Below are positions 34,085 to 47,083 of a DNA stretch of 64,000 bases, piece after piece. Source of the DNA: Eretmocerus hayati. Its lineage: Eukaryota > Arthropoda > Insecta > Hymenoptera > Aphelinidae. The DNA is taken from contig CM056743.1 in NCBI GenBank assembly GCA_029851415.1, forward strand, positions 16,112,727 through 16,176,726, in the 5' to 3' direction. Every line of letters begins with the position of its first letter. Within the stretch, counting starts at the first letter, position 1. A program made the translations under genes and the position numbers. The notes under the pieces were generated by a model, which had not been told where the DNA came from, did not search any database, and saw only the letters and a program-made list of their open reading frames with translations.

Positions 34085-35197
34085 TCATTTTCTCAGTAAT
34101 ATCGAGTGATTGTCAAACTTGCTCCAAAATAATGATGAGTTTAGCTCACTATCTATAGCAAGCTTGACAAATACTTGAAGATACATGCAGAGGTCGTTTC
34201 TTACACAAGTCTCATGTTTCATTTCGAATACCGAAAGAGTGTCAGACGCGACGCAGCAAAGTTGACAAATTTGATCTGGAACCTGGAGCAAGTTTGATGT
34301 GTCTACGATTCCCGTCGGGCATGAATGAGACTGCCTTTTTCTTCAACGTGACCAGTCAGTCAACTCTCGCCCGAGCTCTTCTAATTTTTTCTATGATATC
34401 AGGAGATTTTCAAACTTGCTGCCGTAAATATGATTAGTTTAGCTGGTAATCTGCAGCAAGCTTGACAAATACCACGAAATCGATTCGAATTCATATGTTC
34501 TTATTCTTGGAGCGAGTCGGTCGTTTCTTACCTAAGTCTCATGTTTCATTTCGAATACCGAGAGAGTGTCAAACGCGACGCAGCAAGGCTGACAAATTTG
34601 ATCTGAAGACTGAAGCAAATTTGATGAGCTCGCGATTCTCGTCGGGCAGCAATGAGACTGCCTTTTTCTTCAATGTGACCAGTCAGTAAACTCTCGCCCG
34701 AACTCCTCTAATTTTTTCTATGATATCAGGAGATTTTCAAACTTGCTGCCGTAAGTATGATGAGTTTAGCTGGTGATCTGCAGCAAGCTTGACAAATACC
34801 ACGAAATCGATTCGAATTCATATGTTCTTATTCTTGGAGCGAGTCGGTCGTTTCTTACGCAACTCTCATGTTTGATTTCGAATGAAGAGAGGGTGTCAAA
34901 CGCAACGCAGCAAGGTTGACAAATTGGATCTGGAGCCTGAAGCAGGTTTGATAAGCCCCCGATATTCGGCGCGAATCAATGAGACTGTCTTTCTTTCTAA
35001 TGTGACCAGTCAGTCAACTCTCGCCCGAGCTTCTCTAATTTTCTCGAAGATATCAGGACATTGTCAAACTTGCTGCAGTCGAAATGATAAGTTTAGCTCA
35101 ATTCCTGCAGCAAGCTTGACAAATCCGAGAAGATACATGCAAAATCATAAGTTCTTATTCTTGGAGCGAGTCCGTCGTTTCTTACACAAGTCCCATG
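34085..35197. repeat. Satellite array 3, 3' of the plus-strand paralog
   Basis: Three to four diverged monomers of the same satellite, with anchors near 34113, 34411, 34737 and 35067. The array stops abruptly at about 35197 inside a monomer (after TTTCTTACACAAGTCCCATG), which suggests a breakpoint or insertion. Confidence 0.9.
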
Positions 35198-35690
35198 TGC
35201 CGGTGTGTGGGGTTCGACTCCTGGAGCTCCCAGGAAGCCTACAGGGGGGGTGTGATTCTACTGCCACGGAGGAGCTCCCTCCAGGCTAAAAGGGTGTGTC
35301 CGAGTGACGGTGTCACGGTCGCGGACTAGTGCGACTCTTGGCGCTCCCAAGGAGTCGTCTACTGGATGTTCTCATCTGTCTATAGAGCTCCTATGAACAG
35401 AGAGGAGTTGCCAGCTGCAAGACTCTAGAGCCATCTCTTGAACCAGAGCTCCTGATTCCAAGAGAGGCGCATGAGTCCGCTGCTCGGTGCAGACTGATTT
35501 GTTCGAAGCGGTCGTCGGGTGGATATCAATGCTGGCAGGTGCTTTGCTTGCGAACGGTGTATTGGAGACAGCCATCTGGCGGCGGAAGGTCGAATTACGC
35601 TGTCTGCTCGATGAATTGCGCGGGTACCGGAGCTATACTGGTATCATAGCGAAGGGGCCCGTCGCAACCAATCAATCGTAACAATATGGT
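35198..35690. other. GC-richer block abutting satellite array 3, origin unclear
   Basis: Begins at the satellite breakpoint. It contains two related strings, CGACTCCTGGAGCTCCCAGG and CGACTCTTGGCGCTCCCAAG, about 110 bp apart. The first includes GGTTCGACTCC, which resembles a Pol III B box as in tRNA-derived SINEs, but no A box or tRNA fold was found. A 64-codon plus-strand frame (35487-35681) has no recognisable motif. Could be a transposon fragment. Confidence 0.35.
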
Positions 35691-37139
35691 CTTCAGTGAA
35701 TGAACAAATAAATATATGTCCAGTCATAAATAGAAAATCAGCTTACAAATTCCATTTCACGTGGACTAAGGTATCATCGATACACTTTTTCTACTTGCTA
35801 TATATAGTTGTCTAATCAAGAATTCCCGCGGAACCCATCAGATTTTTACGCTTAACTCAAAAATTGTTTGAGAAGGAAATAATGTGCTTAAGTTGATGTG
35901 TTAACACAATATTGTGATTTCGATATGTCCGGGAATATTTCCGTGGAGCTTGAATCTCACAAGCAGCTGTAAAAATATGTTGAGAATCCAAGACTATTAT
36001 GAAACATGTAGTCACTATTATCACTCCACGGTTCGAGGAATATTTGAGGCAGGATTAATTTTTGATCAATCTTACTTCGAAAAATAATTCTGCAAAAGTG
36101 TCCTAAGTGACTTTTCACACCGTGTTTGTAGCTATATTCGTTCCAGTATGATGAGAGTGGTCAATTTTATACTTTGAAACCGTCAAAGTAGAAAATTTTT
36201 CAAAAATTTGAGGAAAGCGCCAAGAAGGCCTTATTTCTCTTGAGTACTTGTTATATTGTACTTATATATTTATACTAATAGATAAGAAATTGAGCAATTG
36301 AGCAGAAAAATTGGTTTAAAAAATGCCTTGTTTGATTAGCAGTACGATCACTGTTTGAGAGATTGTTTATGCTCAAAGGAAAAACTCAATGAGAAGAGCT
36401 GATTCTATGAAAAATCTTGCCAGCAACTGAAAATATCCGGAAAAAACGGAAGGTGAAGTAGCGAATCGGAGAACATTTTCAGGACAATAATTTTTGTGTA
36501 CACAAAAAGTATGGATAATACAAAATCACTTTATTGACATGATTCAAGTTGACTTTTGTCGTTCTACTCGTCACAATGAATATGATGACCTCAATGCAGT
36601 TTTCATAACGCAGTGCAAATTTGATGGCGCCATTACAGTAAATTTTCGCATATCATTAGAATTGGGCTATACTTTACAAAGTGCTTCGATTCAACTGTGG
36701 TATTGTGAGTAAATTCTCAAGTAAGGCACAATATTCACGTTTGACGTAGGCCTAAATTGAATCATATTGTGTTCATATAATGATATTTGCAAGCCATTCA
36801 AAGATGTTGATCATACAACACCTTCTAAAATTCCCTCTTCCCGAATTTTTCTCTAGAAACGAGTAGATTAGACTATCTGGCGAGTTTCCATCAATCAGTG
36901 CGAGACTGCATCGAGTTTATCTTGACATCAGCCCTAATTGCATGCAGGACTTGACCTCCATGAAGAGTGAACCCTATTCATTACTTCTCCGGCTCCTGCG
37001 CCACTGCAACCTCGCCACCGATGGGTGTTGGGCCCTCCGTGTTCAAACGCGAATGTCTATTGTCGCACTTCTGAGATAATAGCTGACGAAGGTTCTTAGA
37101 GCAATGAAATATCAATAAAGTATAGGCTAAGTTAGGTGT
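35691..37139. other. Intergenic, no gene recognised
   Basis: AT-rich DNA. The longest frames are under 75 codons and carry no motif, splice context or repeat I can support. Confidence 0.45.
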
Positions 37140-37830
37140 TGAAGGGTCGGCCAAAACCTAATGTTTGTGCTGGGTCTACACGGAACACAGCACAAACTCT
37201 CATATTTCCGCCGGAAGTTGCCCTAAGGGGATGATCGGAACGGACTCTGAGAGCAATAAATTAGCAATAAAATATGAGCTAAGTCAAGTTTCGATAAGTC
37301 GGCCAAAACTCGATGTTTGTGCTGACTCCACATTGAACTCAGCACAAACTCTCATATCTCCGCCGGAAGTTGCCCTAAGGGGATGATCGGAACGGATTCT
37401 GAGAGCAATAAATTAGCAATAAAATATAAGATAAGTCAGGTTTCGATAAGTCGGCCAAAACTCGATGTTTGTGCTGACTCCACATTGAACTCAGCACAAA
37501 CTCTCATATCTCCGCCAGAAGTTGCCCTAAGGGGATGATCGAAACGGATTCTGAGAGCAATAAATGAGCAATAAAATATGAGCCTTAGTTAGGTTTGGAT
37601 AGGTCGACAACAACCTAATGTTTGTGCTGGCTCCACATTGAACTCAGCACAAACTCTCATATCTCCGCCGGAAGTTGCCCTAAGGGGATGATCGAAACGG
37701 ATTCTGAGAGCAATAAATTAGCAATAAAATATGAGCTAAGTTAGGTTTAGATAGGTCGACAAGAACCTGATGTTTGTGCTGGCTCCACACTGAACTCAGC
37801 ACAAACACTCATAACTCGAGAAAATGAAGA
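37140..37830. repeat. Tandem repeat, ~153-bp unit with built-in hairpin
   Basis: TGTTTGTGCTG recurs near 37160, 37313, 37467, 37620 and 37770, with AGTTGCCCTAAGGGGATGAT in between. Each unit holds GTTTGTGCTGA and its exact complement TCAGCACAAAC about 13 bases apart. The right end degrades, with a lone TTTGTGCTGAGTTCA near 37917. Confidence 0.9.
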
Positions 37831-38248
37831 GCAATAAATTCCGCAATACAGCAATAAATTAGCAATAAAAAAGCAATAAAATATCAGATAGTTCATTTTC
37901 GTTTGTGCGGAAATGTTTGTGCTGAGTTCAGGCACCCCTTAACCACTCAGTGATCGAATTTTGAGAGTTGCGCACCGGTCTATATCTGCGGCTTGAACTG
38001 AACGAAATATGCGCGCCAATAATAGGAACTACTTGACCATTGTGTCCAAATAATCACATTCGAACATCGACACTCCAATCAAGATAGTATATATGTCTTG
38101 CTCATCCCATAACAAGAGCTTTCACGTTATTTGTGCAAGCTCCGTGTTAGGACTGTGAACTCCGTGGCTTACCAATGTACATGAATTCATTTTACGTTGC
38201 TGTGCGTTCAGATTTGGTTGACCAGGTTAGGTTGAGATTTTGCTATAT
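37831..38248. other. Intergenic, no gene recognised
   Basis: No coding or repeat signal other than the decayed end of the preceding tandem array. Confidence 0.4.
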
Positions 38249-39815
38249 CCCTAGTAGAAATCGAAATCAGGGTCCAGTCAGTAACTGATCAGTGTCCTGA
38301 CGCATTTCATGACCGGGGACTGGTCGGGCACCCCGAGTTGCTAAAGAAATATGAGACGTTTGGAATTTTGAATGACTCCGAGAACTCCTAATATCCACGA
38401 AAATGGATTGTATTATTAAAGCGGGATTTTGAGGGAATTTTGAGATCTGGTTTCGTGATAGAGAGGATAGTGGGTGAATTTTTACACCATATCCTAATAT
38501 TTATATTCAATTTTTTCTAAAAAAAAAAATAGCTTTAGACAAAATAACATTTCAACATAAAGTCATAATCATGAGCATCGGTGACGTAGGACACGAAATC
38601 TTATCTATGTCAACAATAACTTAAGGGGAGGGTACACACATTTTCGAAATGTCTACATTATCAGTGATTTTAGCGCTTATATTACATATTTGACGAAAGT
38701 AGCCATAAATGTATCTCATATTGGTGCTAAATTGGCCATTCTGATAGCTCAGATACTCAAAATATCAAACTTAACCTCAAAAAAGCACTAATTACCAAAA
38801 TTGAGGTTGGGGCATACTCTACGATGAACATATCTATGCTTGCAGGTATATATTCGAAGGGTCAAGAGGCAACTTTTTGTATTGAGATAATGATGGAATC
38901 CATTCTGTTATGAATTCTGGATTGATATTCATCAATAAGATTACCAATTCATTGATAATTTAACAATAAATCAGTGGGAATTATTTAACAAATCACCTTA
39001 AAAGAAGAATCTCACCATTATCTGAATACATAAAGTTGACTTCTGACCCTTCGAATACATACCCCCAAGCACAGATGTGTTCATCGATAGAGTAAGCGTA
39101 AACTTCAATTCTGGTAATTAGTGCTGTTTTGAGGTTAAGTTTGATATTTTGAGTATCTGAGCTATCACAATGGCCAATTTATCACCAGTATAAGATGTAT
39201 TTATGGGTACTTTCATATAATATGTAATATGAGCACTAATAATGTAGAAATTCACTAGTAATGAATCACTAATAATGTAGAAATTCCGAAAATGTGTGCA
39301 CCCATCCCTTGAACGTACACGTATGTTTCAGGAGACCAAAATCAATTTACTACAGATCCAAGCGAGCATGACATGTATGAATTTGAGATGAAATACTGAT
39401 TTTTGTGTCTTGAGAAACTACGGAGACTCTGGGGAAAAGCGGAATCGAATTCGCTAATTGCATAAAAACCTCTCTGATGTTTACAAGTATTAGGCGAAAA
39501 TACCTCTCATCACTCAATTCATAGTTTTGAAAGAATTATTGCCTGACATGATACTGTTATCAGATCTATTGAAGGCAGTTGTACAAATTTTGTGCATGCA
39601 CTGAAAATTTGCGAGAAATGTCTGACAAGAGTTGTTTATTTACGCAGAGGAGTAGCAGCCGACAATTTGAACGCAGTATATTTTGCTAGCAACTCGGGGT
39701 ACCCGGTCAGTCCCCGGCCATGAAATGCGTCAGAAGACTGGTCAGTTCCCGGTCAGTTTTAACTGACCGGGGACTGGCTGGAAGTCAGTTTACACTGATT
39801 TGATTTCTACTAGGG
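38249..39815. mobile_element. Inverted-repeat element with a second element nested inside
   Basis: Outer ends are CCCTAGTAGAAATC at 38249 and GATTTCTACTAGGG ending at 39815. The arms continue for about 100-125 bp (shared GACGCATTTCATG and CCCCGAGTTGCTA segments). No transposase and no clear target duplication. The interior is split by the nested element at 38621-39312. Confidence 0.8.
38621..39312. mobile_element. Nested foldback element, ~690 bp
   Basis: The left arm begins TTAAGGGGAGGGTACACAC. The right arm ends with GTGTGCACCCATCCCTTGAA, its near complement. Arms of ~250 bp match throughout (AACTTAACCTCAAAA/TTTTGAGGTTAAGTT; CGAAGGGTCA/TGACCCTTCG). The TTAA at the left end, mutated to TTGA at the right, would fit a piggyBac-type TTAA target, but that is only suggestive. 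Confidence 0.78.
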
Positions 39816-42800
39816 TAATGACCCATATACTCACCAGCAAGGTGCTACTGAGCCACATGCTCATGAGTATGACACTGCTTGTGTGGTCTATATGTACATT
39901 GCATCCTACATGTTACAGCAGACGAAACGGCCCTACATATATTGTGACTCGTATGGCACTTACAGGTCAGCTTAGAGGCCTATATGACGGAGCTGTATAC
40001 CTATACCTGTCGTAGAACATTTTCTCGTCTTACAATATGGTGTCTGAATTATGTAACTCACGTGATCACTCTGAGATTCTTCTCCTCACCTGACGTCAGG
40101 AAAGGAACTCAGCTTCCAAATGCACGTGGAATTGTAGGAATATTGGTTTTCTGTGATCAATCCAACTCGGAACTATAAAGCAGGCGCAGGAGCGGCAATA
40201 ATATCCTCGAAAACGTTTGAAGAGAGCTCCTGGATGACCTGAGTTGAATATTATTACGACTCTCTAGTTCCCAATTATCAACCTATTGCATTCAAGCAAT
40301 TGTTCATTGATTGGTCTTCGAACTTTGATCGCTAGTGCACATCGATCGATTCTGAGAATTGATTGTTGAGGTTTCTGCTATCCCAAAACCTAGAGAATCT
40401 CCAACGCTTATTCGTAGTACTTTCTCGATCACGGAACGATATCGAATTAGTAAGGAGGATATGAATCGAAGTATGCCACATTGTTTTTCAATCTTTCGTA
40501 AAAGAATGCTGTCAATCACGTCCAATCAATAACAGGAAATTGCGAAAATTCCGCACATGTCAGAGAAAGATAGTGTCTCACGCTCATTTGGCTATCCTAT
40601 CTATTTCATTTGCTCAATTACACCAAGTTTTCGGCTGAACGAGCCCCACAGTCTTAATCTCCCGGAAGGACTAATACGATCTTAATAACGCGTCGCAAGA
40701 GTATAGCTGGAGCTAGCATCAGCTGTGCCCCAAGCACCTTTACTCTCAATTACAGTGGCAAAATTATTTGGAAGCTTCCTGTGGAATCTGAAATATACTC
40801 ATACAGTGTAACAGGATGGTGAGAGCGAGAGAAAGGCAGAATGAGGAAACAATTTGAGCACGAAACGCTGTTGGTTTGGTGGTGCGAGTACGAATTGCTC
40901 GTATTGTAGTAAAGGTAACCACCACCCTCTCTCTCGCTCTCTCCCTCGATCCCCTGGTAAGCTGATTCTGCACGTTTTCAACCGACCGCTCTGAACGTAG
41001 GGTGTGCAAATTTGAATTGGATTTCGTGAATACGCGATCACGAGCCGTAGTTGAACCACCCTCTCGTTTTCTACAAAGTTACTCCAGGATCGATCGGACA
41101 TCACCATTGGACTATGTCTGACACCAAATTTCAAACTATTGGTTTAATCGTGCGGTTAAGTACAACACTTGAGTATATCATATTGCGTTGAAGAATTGAT
41201 GATGTCAACATTCTGATAACTATCTCGACCTTTCTGGAACCACAACGTACTGCTCTCGATTTTTTGATAGGTATGCGTGAACATCGACGTTTATGAAGAT
41301 CTTATGGTAGAAACTATTCTCAATCAAATGTTGAACAGTTGAGGGTTTGAGACGTGGATTGATGAGCAATAATTCCATTCAACTGGTTGACACTGAATCA
41401 TTTCATGTTCGGGATTGGCTGGCTCTTCTTGAATTATCACAGGTATTCCAAGGATCTCCTGGATTGATATTCCATATGATTTGGGCGAATCCTATGCCGA
41501 TTCTGAAACCCTGACGGTTGTGTTGTTCCTTTCTATTCTCGATTCATGAATTTAGAGGGAAAAGATTGCTCTCAACAAAATTAGATACACGGAGTAGATC
41601 CATGTTAACGAAAATTGGGGGTATCATACACGATTAGATGATTCATATAACTAGCATATGAATGTAAGGCACTCCTGATATATATGCGGTGAATAAGATG
41701 AAATCATTGCACATTTTTGGTTAGATCGTCATATGAGGCAGCGAATCTGAATACAGCGTACGAGGCTGCTTTGTAATTCGTCAGCGCTTCAATATTCCGT
41801 ATTTCATCAGAGAGCGCATTCCAATAAGAAGTTTCTCCAATATCGTCTCAATTCATGACCCGACGAATAATGTAGCCAATTACGGCTACCGCATCCTCCT
41901 CTGATAGTCCTAAATGAATAGACATTATATACCGCAGGATGCTCACTAGGGAGGTTGTGTATCCTATCACTTGAAAAGGAATAATTCTGAATGTTGAAAG
42001 GAAAGAAACGCTCAACATAGCAATGATAATTCGGTGATTTCATCGAATTGTATTTTTCTCTAACAGAATCATAATCATGATCAGTGAGTTTCATAGGGTT
42101 GCCACTCTCATAGGATGAATACATGAGGAATTCATTTTGGACATTCGTGCTCTCGGATGTTCGATAGTGGAAAGTGCTGACTTGTTGAAGACTACTGCAC
42201 TCATTGAGTTATGATAACAGAATAGATTATATACTGACGTTGGATGAGGTCAACTTTCACTATCCATCATGGATGCATTGCTGATTATCCATTCGGATAT
42301 TTCTCGCCACCAAGCCATTTTCTCAACAATTCAAGTTCACTCGAATGCTTTTCACCATATCATAGCTCATTTAAGAGTTTGTTCCTAGAGTCTTGGATGA
42401 ACTGAATTCCGTTTGATTTCGAAGAATCAGAGCCAAACTATCTCAACTTTCTCAAAGAACGATTCTCGACGGTTTGTCAGGGGGTGTACTTAATTTGCCG
42501 TCAATGTACAAGAGATCTGCAGCTCAAGGAACGAGCAAATCCATATGAGAATGAGTTTCGTAGAATCGTAGTATCTGGGCTCCTGCATATCCAGATGATA
42601 TGCCAGCCAGTAGCTCATCTTCGAGCTAATTTTGTATGATTTGAGAAGAATATGGATCTTTCAGATAAATCTCCAAGACTGGAAAGCCCAAATCATAAAA
42701 GAGGAATGGGAGCAAATTAGGTACAACCACACCTTCCATGACTAATCTCTGTGCTTTGCTGGCAAAATCACTCGTGATCCAAATCTTCCAATTTAGGAAA

Positions 42801-45536
42801 GGGAACTCAAGAAGTTCCAAGACCACAAGTCAAATGCACTGAGGTTCATTCTGATTGGTCGAACCAAGAATATTTGTTACAGTTTTCTCGACCACGCATT
42901 TCACGTGTTCTAACACAAAGAATGCCTCCTGAATATCCTGAGAGATGTGAAACCTATTATGAATCGGCCCAAATCACCTTCTCCTTCGTATTTCATCGTA
43001 ATGTACATTCAAAAAGTCTATGGCGAGTTCAACGATAGTCCATATCTAGGATCGGCATATGGTCAGAACTCGGGCACAGGGAGACTGAGAATTTCCAAAT
43101 TGGTGTGGCGAATAGTCCAGCGATGGCTCTTGATAGACTAAACTACCGAAATATTCACGGATTCCTCTGTATAGGATCATTTTGAAAAGCTCGATAACCC
43201 GACATGTTTCCTTATCCATTAAACAAGAACGGCTCGGCACAACCGTTGGTCACCGCACAATCGTCATTTCCTCACCACCAATGACCTATTGAACAATCAC
43301 ATGTCGTACAAAAAGTCACTAAAAATTGATGTCTGTTAGTTTCCAGTCTCTTAAACCCACCTTCCATATAGTATTTTAGGGTTGGTGAGGAGAGATTACT
43401 GCTCTTGACTTTATTTCCTTCTATCCGCGAAATTCTCGGAAGAGAATATCTTCGTGAATCTTTCTCTACGATTATCAAAAAAACTTCCAAATCATCAATT
43501 GGTCAGTAAAGTTACATGGAAATGGATAGAAATCAGCACATACCATTAGGGGGTTCTTTATCCTGATTGTGGTCAAAATTGTTATTCTCCCATTTTTTTC
43601 CTTCTTTTGAATGTCTATGGCAAATCTGAGAACTCGAAAGTTTGTAATCACCCACTCTGTTTGCGTATCACGTAGGAGATTTCACAAAACTTCCTCTGTT
43701 CTCTATTTCGCTTCGGCTTGTCTTTCTTCTTCTCATTCCCTGCTATCCTTTGCTTCCTCCTGCCACGAACATAGCCTCTTTAGCCTGACCTGCTCCCGTA
43801 ATTAGAAATGCGAGAGAGATTTTAATTTAGAGAACTGTCCTTGGGAAATTATTTGTTTGAGCTCTGAATGTGACAGATAAGAGATAGGTTGGCGTGAAAA
43901 ATGTATCGATGTTCTCCAACGCATATTGACAAAGAGTTCCTCAGTCGATGTTTGTTGCTCCCTCTTTAATATGATACTAAAGTTATGAATTGGAAATTCC
44001 TTGTCCCCCTATTAACTCAGTGATCTTCATCTTTATATACAGGTTCGTAGTCCACATTCTCTGATTTCTCGCGAATATGCTGATTCTATACACATGGTTA
44101 CAAAGTTTCCCCTGATACGAACCTAATTCTAGTACAACTCCCTCTCAGGGTGCATCATTCGCCATGTCCGATATCACAAGAGATGAACTCAAGAATCACG
44201 AAACTATCCATTGTAACTCCATCTGAATGCCACGTGGTTCCAGTTGTCTACAGCTATCGCCACTTGATGAATCCGATCCCCATGCAGCCACGATTCGCTT
44301 ATTAGATATGTTTCTGAAAATAAAAAAGATTGGTAATGTATGAAACCTCCGAAAGCCAGTGTTGTATTATCTTTGTTCCTAAGAATGATTTGTACAAACA
44401 ATTATACATTCGTAATTATTTGAATGGATCTCAACCTAGTCGATACCTTTCAGATTCACTATCCTCGAACTGTCGTCTTAGCAACGGGCAATAAATTTTC
44501 AAAATAAAGTTCATGACCTGAGCAATTTCTAGGAATCACAAAGACGATGGGTTATGTGTCTTCAACGATATGGTTTCCTATTTCTTTGAGATACACTATC
44601 GGTCCGAAGTGTGATACATCTGGAAATGAGAAGCACAGTCGAGGCTATTCGGTTCTTCCAGCCTCATTGGTCAAAGACAACTTCGACCCACCTCAATTTG
44701 TAGCTTTTCGGAGTTGCGCTGCGAACTCTTCATGGTTTTTTTGCGGGATCTATCAGATTTCTGAAAGGTTTCATTCGGATTCTTGGGAAAATTCATAAAC
44801 ATTGACTAGAAACTGAAACCTCTGTTGTCAGACATGAGTTGACAAATCAAAACGACTGAAAAATATCCGAGACTGGAACTCGAAAACTCTGAAATCCATC
44901 CCGAGAACCATCCTAGGTCGCTTTTGGTCCGAGAAGTAACTCTTCTGGTGACGGGAGGTTTCTCTTAGTATAGTGTCCCAAATTTCATGGACCGGAGAAA
45001 AAATCGCATTCCCAGCGACATCACCTTGATTCCTCGAGATTCTTATCATAGAGTTGGCGGGAGAACTCGAATATGGTGCTTATATCACTTTCCGTATAAG
45101 TCCCTCTGGGAACTCCCAATGGCCGGTCTTCTCTCTGAGAGAAATCTTCTTCCACAAAAACTGTCACATCTCCGACCAGGACCGAACTAGAATGAATTCC
45201 ACAGACTCTTGACTCTGGGTTTTAGATGAATGTCGAATAAAATTGATCCACCAAGCCATGTCTGATTTGCAGAGCTCTGGATGTTGATTCTATTCATATA
45301 AACTTCTCCGAAAATTCGACTCAACCCAACAAAACTATGTTGTGTAGTACAGAGATAATCCTGAAGAGTCCTTGGAGTGTTCAGAAAGAGTTACGAAATG
45401 TGTCAATATCGAGAGGTCATGATCTGTGAGTCGTAGATTCGGCTGAATTTCTGGAAATTGTCTCCTTCTGATACTGGAAGGTGAAACCAGAACCGTTGAA
45501 TGCTTAAGCGTTTTTGTCGCTACAGCTCTTGACATT
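39816..45536. other. Long gene-poor stretch
   Basis: About 5.7 kb with only short, scattered frames (under about 110 codons) on both strands and no domain I recognise. Several minus-strand frames (for example 41807-42124, 44204-44401 and 45335-45559) read like protein fragments but could not be chained by splice sites. A CT/GA-rich patch lies at 40810-40950. Confidence 0.4.
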
Positions 45537-45855
45537 ACCCGATCAGAAAAGTTATTCAAGCTGCAATCCAGCCTCGATCAATGGGCTTGATCCCTTGAAT
45601 CAAGATTTGTAATGGCGCCTTGATCAAGCGTGGATCAACCCTTGATCAAGATCACGATGTATGCTCAAATTTGTCGAGGATCTCGGTGTGTGTTTTGTCG
45701 CTCGTTCAAAGACAAAAGTTTTGATAACCTAACCTCGTAGCAAATTTCAAGATCTTGATCAAGGCGCCATCACAATCTTGATCAAGGAGTGTTCAAGGCA
45801 GTTGATCAAGGCTTGATCTCTGATTCAAGGGGCTTGACTAACTTTTCGATCGGGT
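45537..45855. mobile_element. MITE-like palindrome rich in CTTGATCAAG
   Basis: ACCCGATCAGAAAAGTTATT on the left is inverted as AACTTTTCGATCGGGT on the right. Inside, GGCGCCTTGATCAAG and CTTGATCAAGGCGCC are inverted partners, and TTGATCAAG recurs several times. CATT flanks both ends within one base, a possible short target duplication. Confidence 0.75.
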
Positions 45856-47083
45856 AGCATTGCCCGTCCTATGATTTCCGCAGAATTTCCAAAAGTTGAC
45901 CCTCTAGAATCAGGAAAGAACTGTTTCCATCGTAAGCGTTGGAGATGGATTTCACATTATGACCTTGAAAAAATATTGAAAAGTGGTGTCCCTCGTTTCC
46001 GAACTGAAGTAGTTGGTTCAGAATGACAAATACGGAACTACATTTTGTCAATATTTCTGAAGCAATTCCAGTTGAATATATTTGACTCAAATCATCGTTG
46101 AAACGATGGTGGAGATTCCAAAAATCGAAGCATCACCCATGGCTTAGAGTTTCAGTTCTCGGAGATCACTGTAGTGTGATGGCATTTATGACCCAGCCAT
46201 ATACCATGAAAACATCAAGAAATTCGCAATGCCGTGACATTGTGAGACTTATTTTGTTTATCTTAAGGATCAACTATTCCAACTCAGATTCTCACAGGAA
46301 TACCAATCAACAACTGCGAGTCAAAACATTGCGTTCTAATCTCTCTTGAGAAGGGGGAAAAATGGCAGGATTCTCTTCACCTACGCCTTACTTCCCTCTC
46401 AGCGCGCCATTAGAGAATCAAGATTTTTTGAGTCAACGCTGCGATAACTTCATGAGTTCTGGAATTTTATGGGATTCGTTTGAATCACGGTACACTAGCT
46501 AATGGAATGAAATACATTTTTTTTGTTTTGAATTTCGAGGAAATCTTGCTACTTCCCCTGTTCCGCGCGAAGTGTTTCAATAGTTCAGCAAACATTAGCT
46601 AATGTGCTTTCTTCCATTGAACTTGATTACATGGGAAAATAACAGCTTATATTGTAGTAAGAACATACCTCATATCATAGCAAAAGCATACCTTATATCA
46701 TAGAACTATCCATACCTCAAGATCAGATCTCTTCATAAAATATGATCATTAAACAAAGCAGATGAAGATGTAGTTTTTTCAGAGTCGTTGAGAGTTAGAT
46801 ATTCTCGATACAGCATTGTCAATCCAAGAAAAAGCGTTAGGTCGCTTGTGAATCACCTAAAAAACAACAATCTTGGCCTGCGGTTGACGGACCGACATGC
46901 GTCTTAGCAAACGTAAGTGGAGTACGTACTGTTGATGACGGAAACTACATATATACATATCATGCCAATTTCTCACGGTTGCAATAGCTCAAGATACTGC
47001 TGGAATGCCACAGTAGTACAAAACTCAAAAATTTCACGGAAACCTTCGTAGAGGCCCATACTCGAAAGTGTCACCTTTAAGTA
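45856..47083. other. Intergenic, no gene recognised
   Basis: AT-rich, short frames only. A doubled ACCTYATATCATAG string lies near 46667-46703. Confidence 0.4.

Noticed and set aside
35205..35290. tRNA gene suggested by GGTTCGACTCC
   Set aside because: No cloverleaf or A box could be drawn around the string.
41807..46090. Scattered minus-strand frames as one large multi-exon gene
   Set aside because: I could not link them by consistent splice sites and phases, and no shared domain was recognised.
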